This document shows positions 5,285 through 10,380 of a stretch of 10,380 bases of DNA, piece by piece (the stretch's first letter is position 1; each line of letters opens with the position of its first letter). This DNA comes from Acetobacteraceae bacterium (GTDB lineage: Bacteria; Pseudomonadota; Alphaproteobacteria; Acetobacterales; Acetobacteraceae), in the NCBI GenBank assembly GCA_020853405.1, contig JADYYZ010000311.1, positions 1 through 10,380 of the forward strand, in the 5' to 3' direction. The notes under the pieces were generated by a model that was not told the DNA's origin, searched no databases, and saw only the letters and a program-made list of their open reading frames with translations. A program made the position numbers and the translations under genes.

Positions 5285-6373
5285 ATGTCCGACGATCTGA
5301 CTCTGCTGCGCGACGAAACGCTCTCCGCGCTCACCGCCGCCACCGACCTGAAGGGCTGGGACGCGGTGCGGGTGGCAGCGCTTGGGCGCAACGGCAGGCT
5401 GACCCAGCTGCTGAAGGGCCTGGGCGGTGTTGCCCCGGAAGCGCGCAAGGAGCGGGGTGCGGCGCTGAACCGGCTGAAGGCCGAGCTCGAAGCCGTGCTC
5501 GAGGCACGCCGCGGTGAACTCGATGCGGCGGCGCTCGATGCCCGCCTGGCCAACGAACGGGTGGACATCACGCTGCCGCCCCGACCGGAGCCGCGCGGCT
5601 CGATCCACCCGATCAGCCGCACCATGGAGGAGATCGCCGCGATCTTCGGCGCGATGGGGTTCGGCCTGGCCGAGGGGCCGGACATCGAGGATGACTGGAT
5701 GAATTTCGGGGCACTCAACATCCCCGCCCACCATCCCGCGCGCCAGGACATGGACACGTTCTACATGCCGGGCGAGCGCGGCGGCCGCCGGCTGGTGCTG
5801 CGCACCCACACCAGCCCCGTGCAGGCGCGGACCATGCTTTCCGAGGCGCCGCCGATCCGGAAGATCTGCATGGGCCGCACCTATCGCGCCGACCACGACG
5901 CCACCCACTCGCCGATGTTCCACCAGTGCGAGGGGCTGGCAATCGACCGCGCCATCCATCTCGGCCACCTCAAGGGGTGCGTGGTCGATTTCCTGCGCAG
6001 CTTCTTCGGCATCGCCAGCCTGCCGGTGCGCTTCCGGTCGAGCTACTTTCCGTTCACCGAACCCAGCATGGAGGTGGATATCGGCTGGAACCGGAAAACC
6101 GGCGAACTGGGTGCGGGCGGCGACTGGCTCGAGATCATGGGCAGCGGCATGGTGCACCCGAAGGTGCTGGCCAATTGCGGCATCGACCCGCGCGACTGGC
6201 AGGGCTTTGCGTTCGGCATGGGGATCGAGCGCATCGCCATGCTGAAACTCGGCATCCCCGACCTCCGGCCGTTCTACGACGCCGACCTCCGCTGGCTTGG
6301 CCATTACGGCTTCAGCCCGCTGGCGCCGGCGATGCTGCACGAGGGGCTGGCGAGCGGAGGGGGGGCGGCATGA
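5285..6373 (+). CDS. pheS: Phenylalanyl-tRNA synthetase alpha subunit
   Basis: PheS is the catalytic subunit of the (alpha-beta)2 class II enzyme that charges tRNA-Phe. The N-terminal coiled coil (about 1-95) contains AALGRNGRLTQLLKGLGG. The catalytic core holds motif 1 around HPISRTMEEI, the RTHTSPVQARTM segment, motif 2 (GRTYRADHDATHSPMFHQCE, from about 197) and motif 3 (GFAFGMGIERIAML, from about 307). The ending is DLRWLGHYGF plus a short Ala/Gly-rich tail. With the ATG at 5285 the protein has 362 residues and its N-terminus aligns with E. coli PheS almost exactly. An in-frame ATG at 5273 would add MSDP. Neither start has a strong ribosome site; GAG at 5275-5277 sits 7 nt before 5285, while only the terminator T-tract precedes 5273. 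The TGA overlaps the pheT ATG (ATGA), so the subunits are translationally coupled. Confidence 0.97.
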   Translation: MSDDLTLLRDETLSALTAATDLKGWDAVRVAALGRNGRLTQLLKGLGGVAPEARKERGAALNRLKAELEAVLEARRGELDAAALDARLANERVDITLPPRPEPRGSIHPISRTMEEIAAIFGAMGFGLAEGPDIEDDWMNFGALNIPAHHPARQDMDTFYMPGERGGRRLVLRTHTSPVQARTMLSEAPPIRKICMGRTYRADHDATHSPMFHQCEGLAIDRAIHLGHLKGCVVDFLRSFFGIASLPVRFRSSYFPFTEPSMEVDIGWNRKTGELGAGGDWLEIMGSGMVHPKVLANCGIDPRDWQGFAFGMGIERIAMLKLGIPDLRPFYDADLRWLGHYGFSPLAPAMLHEGLASGGGAA

Positions 6374-8832
6374 AGTTCACGCTGAGCTGGCTCGGCACCC
6401 ACCTCGATACCGATGCCGATGCCGCCGCGATCGCCGCCAGGCTCTCCGCCATCGGGCTGGAGGTCGAGGAGGTGGTCGATCGGGGCGCCGCCCTTGCGCC
6501 ATTCCGCATCGCCCGGGTGATCGAGGCGGTGCAGCACCCGAACGCCGACCGGCTGCGTGCCTGCATCGTCGATCCCGGCGACGGTGCGCGCGTCAGCGTG
6601 GTGTGCGGCGCGCCGAACGCGCGCACCGGCATGAAGGGCGTGTTCGCCGCGCCGGGCAGTTTCATTCCCGGCACCGGCGTCACGCTGAAGGCAGGCGAGA
6701 TCCGTGGCGTGCTGTCGGCCGGCATGCTGCTGTCCGCGCGCGAGATGGGCCTTGGCGAGGATCATGACGGCATCGTCGAGCTGCCCGAGGACGCACCGGT
6801 CGGCGAGGCCTATGCGCGCTGGGCCGGCCTCGATGACCCGGTGATCCACATCAAGGTGACGCCGAACCGGGGCGATGCGCTGTCCGTGCGCGGCATCGCG
6901 CGCGACCTTGCCGCCGCCGGCATCGGCACGCTGAAGCCGTGGTCGGCGGCGCCGGTTCCGGCCGCGTTCGCCTCGCCGATCACCTGGGCGATCGCGTCAC
7001 CCGGCTACTGTCCCTATGTGCTGGGGCGCAGCCTGCGCGGGCTTGCCAACGGCCCCTCGCCGCAATGGCTGCGGGAGCGGCTGAGTGCGATCGGGCTGCG
7101 GCCGATCAACCGCCTGGTCGATGTGACGAACTTCTTCACCTTCGATCTCGGCCGGCCGCTGCACGTGTTCGATGCAAGCAAGGTGCACGGCAGCGTGCTG
7201 ACCATGGCGCCCGGCGATGGCAGGCCGTTCCTGGCGCTGAACGGCAAGGAAGTTGCCGCGGGCCACGACGACTGTGTGATCGCCGATGCGGCGGGGCCGG
7301 AATCGCTGGCCGGCATCATCGGCGGCGAGCGCAGCGGCTGCGATGAGGCGACCACCGACGCCTTCATCGAATGCGCCTATTTCGATCCCGTACGCGTGGC
7401 CCTTTCCGGCCGCCGCCACGGCATCCAGACCGACGCCCGCTACCGGTTCGAGCGCGGCATCGATGCCGCCCTGATGCCGCAGGCGCTGGAAGCCGCCACC
7501 CGCATGATGCTCGAGATCTGCGGCGGCGAGGCGAGCGAGGTGGTCGCCGCGGGCCATCCGCCTGCCTGGCAGCGCACTGCCGGCATGCGCTTCACCCGGC
7601 TTGCCGGCCTGGGCGGGCTTGCCGTGCCGGCCGACGAGGTTTCCGGCATCCTCGATCGCCTGGGCTTCATCGCCACGGCGCGCGATGCCGAGCGGATCAC
7701 GGTCGCCGTGCCGTCCTGGCGCAACGACATCGCCGCACCGACCGCGCTGGAGCAGGCGGGCACGCTCGCCCCCGAACTCGCGGCGCGGGCCGCGGCCGGG
7801 CGCGATGCGATCGAGCCGGAAGCCGACCTGGTCGAGGAGGTGCTGCGCATCAGGGGGCTGGACAGCGTGCCGCCGGTCTCGATGCCGGCGGTCGCGCCGG
7901 TGCCCGCCGCGACGCTTTCGCCCCAGCAGCAGCGCACCGCGCTCGCGCGGCGGACCCTGGCAGCGCGGGGCCTTGCCGAGGCGGTAACCTTCAGCTTCAT
8001 CGAGAAGCGCGTGGCGGCGCTGTTCGGCAGCGCCCCCGCCGGGCTCGCGGTCGAGAACCCGATCGCGGCCGATCTCGACCAGTTGCGGCCGACGCCGGTT
8101 GCCAACCTGCTGCTGGCGGCCGCCCGCAACGCCGCCCGTGGCGCCGGCGCTGCCCTGCTGTGCGAGATCGGGCCAGGCTTCAACGCCGCCGACGAAGCCG
8201 GCCAGCGCCTGATCGCGGCCGCGCTCCGCTGCGGCCAGGGGGTGCGCGCCTGGGCGGGAAGCCGCGAGCCCGACCCCTTCGATGCCAAGGCCGATGCGCT
8301 GGCCGTGCTGGTCGCGATCGGCGTCAACCCCGACGGCCTGATGGCGACCGCCGAGGCACCGGCCTGGTACCATCCGGGCAGAAGCGGCGTGCTGAAGGCA
8401 GGGCGCACCGTGCTCGCCAGTTTCGGCGCGCTGCATCCGCGCGTGCTGGCCGCACTCGACCTTGCCTGGCCGGCGGTGGCGATGGAGGTGTTCCTCGATG
8501 CGGTGCCGGAACCGAAGCGCAGGAAGCGCGGCGCGCCCGACCTGCCCGCCTTCCAGCCGGTCCGGCGCGACTTCGCCTTCCTGGTCGAGGCGTCGGTCCC
8601 GGCCGATGCCGTGCTGCGCGCCGCCAGGGGCGCCGAGCGCACGCTGGTCGCCGGCGCTGTGCTGTTCGATGCCTATGCCGGCGACAAGGTCGCGCCCGGC
8701 ACGAAAAGCCTGGGCGTCGAGGTCACCTTCCAGCCGCGCGAGCGCACGCTGACGGATGCCGAGATCGAGGCCGCCTCGGCCAAGGTGGTGGCAGCGGTGG
8801 CGAAGGCGACCGGGGCGACGCTGCGTGCGTAG
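6370..8832 (+). CDS. pheT: Phenylalanyl-tRNA synthetase beta subunit
   Basis: PheT is the large partner of PheS, holding the tRNA-binding, editing and anticodon-binding modules. The 820-residue protein begins MKFTLSWLGTHLDTDADAAA. It shows an N-terminal EMAP/OB-like tRNA-binding domain (about 40-148, with HPNADRLRAC at 56), VTPNRGDALS (163), the B3/B4 editing module (about 210-380, including GRPLHVFDASKV and DARYRFERGID), B5 (about 411-500), a catalytic-like core (about 510-690) and the C-terminal FDX-ACB anticodon-binding domain (728-820). Within B5, PSWRNDI (448-454) and EADLVEEVLRIRGL (484-497) are separated by about 29 residues instead of the usual two. The start overlaps the pheS stop as ATGA and is served by GGAGG at 6356-6360. 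The frame is open upstream to 5926, but that part lies over pheS. The length is near the alphaproteobacterial norm of about 800. Confidence 0.97.
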   Translation: MKFTLSWLGTHLDTDADAAAIAARLSAIGLEVEEVVDRGAALAPFRIARVIEAVQHPNADRLRACIVDPGDGARVSVVCGAPNARTGMKGVFAAPGSFIPGTGVTLKAGEIRGVLSAGMLLSAREMGLGEDHDGIVELPEDAPVGEAYARWAGLDDPVIHIKVTPNRGDALSVRGIARDLAAAGIGTLKPWSAAPVPAAFASPITWAIASPGYCPYVLGRSLRGLANGPSPQWLRERLSAIGLRPINRLVDVTNFFTFDLGRPLHVFDASKVHGSVLTMAPGDGRPFLALNGKEVAAGHDDCVIADAAGPESLAGIIGGERSGCDEATTDAFIECAYFDPVRVALSGRRHGIQTDARYRFERGIDAALMPQALEAATRMMLEICGGEASEVVAAGHPPAWQRTAGMRFTRLAGLGGLAVPADEVSGILDRLGFIATARDAERITVAVPSWRNDIAAPTALEQAGTLAPELAARAAAGRDAIEPEADLVEEVLRIRGLDSVPPVSMPAVAPVPAATLSPQQQRTALARRTLAARGLAEAVTFSFIEKRVAALFGSAPAGLAVENPIAADLDQLRPTPVANLLLAAARNAARGAGAALLCEIGPGFNAADEAGQRLIAAALRCGQGVRAWAGSREPDPFDAKADALAVLVAIGVNPDGLMATAEAPAWYHPGRSGVLKAGRTVLASFGALHPRVLAALDLAWPAVAMEVFLDAVPEPKRRKRGAPDLPAFQPVRRDFAFLVEASVPADAVLRAARGAERTLVAGAVLFDAYAGDKVAPGTKSLGVEVTFQPRERTLTDAEIEAASAKVVAAVAKATGATLRA

Positions 8833-8846
8833 CATCCTCCCTCCCG

Positions 8847-8874
8847 CCCATCATCCCCGGCCCATCATCCCCGG
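8847..8874 (+). repeat. Perfect 14-bp tandem duplication between pheT and the hydrolase gene
   Basis: CCCATCATCCCCGG occurs at 8847-8860 and again without a gap at 8861-8874, followed by the palindrome CCGGCGCCGG (8876-8885). The copies are identical, which suggests a recent slippage duplication in the 83-bp spacer. I see no terminator with a T-tract after pheT, so the hydrolase may be read from the pheST transcript. Confidence 0.85.
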
Positions 8875-8915
8875 CCCGGCGCCGGCGTGAACAAGCGGAA
8901 GGCCAGGATCGTGCG

Positions 8916-9788
8916 ATGCGCCTGACCCTGCTCGGCACCGGCTGCCCGCAGGCCGACCCGCGACGGATGGGGCCGGCGAGCCTGGTGCGGGCCGGCGACA
9001 CCGCGCTGCTGGTCGATTGCGGCAGCGGCGTCGCGCAGCGGCTGGTGCAGGCAGGCGAGCCCGGCCGCGGGATCGAGGCGCTGCTGGTCACCCACCTGCA
9101 TTCCGACCACATGATCGATTTCCATCAGCTGGTGGTCTCGTCGTGGCACCAGGGGCGGACCCGGCCGTGGCGCGTGTTCGGCCCGCCCGGCACCGGCGCC
9201 TTCGTCGAGCGGTCCTTCGCGCTATGGCGGCGCGAACTCGATTTCCGGATCGCGCACGAACGCCGCCCCTCGACCGCGGGCCTCGAGGTGGAGGTGGCGG
9301 AGTTCACCGACGGCGAGAGGTTCGTGCTCGGCGGCGTCGAGGTCACCACGGTGAAGGTGAACCACGACCCGTTCCCCGAGACCTACGGCTTCGTCCTCGC
9401 CCATGCCGGGCGCAAACTGGTGTTCTCGGCCGATACCGTGTTCTGGCCGCCGCTGATCGCGGCCGCGCGCGCTGCCGACTGCGTGGTGCACGAGGTGTTC
9501 ATCCTGCGCGAGATGCCGGTGCTGGCCGGGGTGCGCAGCGCGGCCACGCGCGATGCGGTGGCCGGCTACCACACGCTGTCCACCGAGGTCGGGCGGGTGG
9601 CCGCCGAGGCGGGGGTCGGCGCTCTGGTGCTGAACCATTTCGTGCCGACCCGCTTCGATGCCGCGGCCCTGATCGCCGAGGTGCGCGAGAGCTGGCGGGG
9701 GCCGCTGATCCTCGGCGAGGACCTGCTTTCCTACGACCTTTCCACGCGCGTGGTGACGGTCGACGGCGCCAGCATCGCGCTTGGCTGA
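8916..9788 (+). CDS. MBL-fold metallo-hydrolase, RNase Z/arylsulfatase-like subgroup
   Basis: This 290-residue protein has the metallo-beta-lactamase fold. The signature THLHSDH supplies H60, H62, D64 and H65, with H150 (VNHDPFPE), D173 (FSADTVF) and H241 (LNHFVPT) as the remaining metal ligands, so a complete two-metal site is present. LLGTGCPQ at the start, VDCGSG (33-38), the HE pair at 192-193 and YHTLSTE (218-224) follow the short RNase Z-like layout also seen in bacterial arylsulfatase-type hydrolases. There is no long flexible exosite arm typical of true tRNase Z, so a small-molecule hydrolase is at least as likely; the substrate is unknown. The ATG at 8916 has AGGA at 8905-8908, 7 nt upstream. 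The open frame extends back to 7371, but only as a shadow of pheT. There is no signal peptide. It lies 83 bp downstream of pheT on the same strand and converges on the Bug gene 15 bp away. Confidence 0.88.
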   Translation: MRLTLLGTGCPQADPRRMGPASLVRAGDTALLVDCGSGVAQRLVQAGEPGRGIEALLVTHLHSDHMIDFHQLVVSSWHQGRTRPWRVFGPPGTGAFVERSFALWRRELDFRIAHERRPSTAGLEVEVAEFTDGERFVLGGVEVTTVKVNHDPFPETYGFVLAHAGRKLVFSADTVFWPPLIAAARAADCVVHEVFILREMPVLAGVRSAATRDAVAGYHTLSTEVGRVAAEAGVGALVLNHFVPTRFDAAALIAEVRESWRGPLILGEDLLSYDLSTRVVTVDGASIALG

Positions 9789-9809
9789 GCGGCCGGCGCC
9801 TGATCAGCC
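9783..9809. terminator. Hairpin spanning two convergent stop codons, possible shared terminator
   Basis: GGCTGA (9783-9788, containing the stop of the hydrolase) pairs with TCAGCC (9804-9809, containing the complement of the Bug gene's stop), and an inner GGC (9791-9793) with GCC (9798-9800) around a CGGC loop. It fills the whole 15-bp gap between the two genes and is nearly symmetrical, so it would fold in transcripts from either side. There is no T-tract on either strand, so termination efficiency is doubtful. Confidence 0.3.
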
Positions 9810-10380
9810 CTCCGCGCGGATGTTGTTGTCGCGGATCACCTTGCCCCACTTCTCGATCTCGGCGCGCAGGAAGCTGTCGAGCTCGGCGGGCGAGGAGGCG
9901 ACCACGTTCGCCCCCAGTTCCTCGATCCTGGTCGAGATCGCGGGTTCGCCGAGCGTTGCCCGCAGCGCCTCGCCCATCTTCGCAATGATCGGAGGCGGCG
10001 TGCCGGCACGGCCGAAGAACGCCCACCAGGTATAGGCTTCCGCGCCCGGCAGCCCGACCTGGGCGAAAGTGGGAATGCCCGGCAGGCCGGGCCAGCGTTC
10101 GGCGCTGGTGACGGCGAGCGGGCGCAGCGCGCCGCTCTGGATATGCGGCATCACCACCACCGCGTTCGTCATGTAGCTGTCGATCTCGCCCGACAGCATC
10201 GCCGTGGTTGCCGGCCCGCCGCCGCGATAGGGTACGTGCGTGACCTTGAAATTGCCGGCATTGGCAAGCCGCGTCATCGCGAGGTGCGCCAGCGTGCCGG
10301 ACCCCGAGGTGGCATAGGTGACCTTCTCGGGCGCCGCCCGCGCCGCCGTCAGCCAGTCCTGCACGGTGGCGAACGGCTTG
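9804..10380 (-). CDS. Bug-family (TctC) tripartite tricarboxylate transporter substrate-binding protein, partial
   Basis: The visible 192 residues are the C-terminal 60% of a Bug/TctC periplasmic binding protein (family length about 320). The start, including any signal peptide, lies beyond the right edge, and the open frame reaches it as KPFATVQDWLTAARAAPEKV. Typical Bug elements are TYATSGSGTLAHLAM (the ligand-contacting loop and helix), VTHVPYRGGGPATTAMLSGE (the beta-strand and hinge that bind the carboxylate ligand), IDSYMTNA, GALRPLAVTSAERWPGLPG and the 'IPTFAQVGLPGAEAYTWWAF' segment before the closing helices. Members deliver mono-, di- or tricarboxylates and related compounds to TctAB permeases, although many are orphan genes; no tctA or tctB is visible here. 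Large Bug families are typical of Roseomonas-like Acetobacteraceae and Betaproteobacteria. The specific ligand cannot be read from sequence. Confidence 0.93.
   Translation of the reverse strand, partial: KPFATVQDWLTAARAAPEKVTYATSGSGTLAHLAMTRLANAGNFKVTHVPYRGGGPATTAMLSGEIDSYMTNAVVVMPHIQSGALRPLAVTSAERWPGLPGIPTFAQVGLPGAEAYTWWAFFGRAGTPPPIIAKMGEALRATLGEPAISTRIEELGANVVASSPAELDSFLRAEIEKWGKVIRDNNIRAEG

Noticed and set aside
5926..6369. N-terminal extension of pheT over pheS
   Set aside because: The ATG at 6370 has a strong GGAGG site, overlaps the pheS stop and gives the canonical PheT N-terminus; the upstream residues are a pheS shadow.
6997..8835. Long open frame on the minus strand across pheT (612 codons), and similar long frames opposite ftsY, mtaB and pheS
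   Set aside because: Their products are Arg/Gly/His-rich without recognisable motifs, and they mirror well-supported genes on the other strand. Long antisense frames are expected in DNA of this GC content.
7371..8915. N-terminal extension of the MBL-fold hydrolase over pheT
   Set aside because: The added residues are low-complexity Arg/Ala/Gly text; the domain begins at MRLTLLGTG, with a ribosome site at the proper distance.

Overview
The window is about 70% GC with dense, tightly packed genes and codon use typical of a GC-rich Alphaproteobacterium. The gene content (dapF-mtaB-ftsY in one block, rpmI-rplT-pheS-pheT in another, and a Bug-type tricarboxylate-binding protein) suggests an Acetobacteraceae/Rhodospirillales relative, perhaps Roseomonas-like. 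This placement is an inference from protein sequence style and synteny; no rRNA or other marker is present.

Layout. (1) Positions 3-149, plus strand: the 3' end of a gene whose last 48 residues resemble the end of an OmpA-like peptidoglycan-binding domain. (2) Positions 202-4152, minus strand: a four-gene block transcribed dapF -> mtaB -> ftsY -> creatininase-family hydrolase. Every junction overlaps by 1 to 4 bases (GTGA, TGATG, ATGA), so this reads as one translationally coupled operon for lysine/peptidoglycan precursor synthesis, tRNA A37 modification, membrane protein targeting and an amidohydrolase of unknown substrate. (3) Positions 4203-4424, plus strand: a 73-residue protein divergent from dapF that ends inside a 13-bp tandem repeat. 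(4) Positions 4603-8832, plus strand: rpmI, rplT, pheS and pheT, with a candidate promoter and structured leader ahead of rpmI and an intrinsic-terminator-like hairpin between rplT and pheS. (5) Positions 8916-9788, plus strand: a stand-alone metallo-beta-lactamase-fold hydrolase 83 bp after pheT. (6) Positions 9804-10380, minus strand: the C-terminal part of a Bug/TctC solute-binding protein that runs out of the window and converges on the hydrolase.

The window is mostly a housekeeping region (translation, protein targeting, DAP pathway). I found no mobile element, CRISPR array, tRNA/rRNA gene, toxin-antitoxin pair, defence cluster or biosynthetic cluster, and nothing I would call an undescribed system. 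The observations most worth a second look are small: a ~27-residue insertion in the B5 domain of PheT that splits its metal-site halves, the 13-bp repeat that places stop codons in all three frames, a possible attenuator between rplT and pheS, the structured rpmI leader, and the creatininase-family gene coupled to ftsY. There is no gene-free stretch longer than 300 bp; the largest gap (4425-4602, 178 bp) holds the repeat, a promoter candidate and the rpmI leader.
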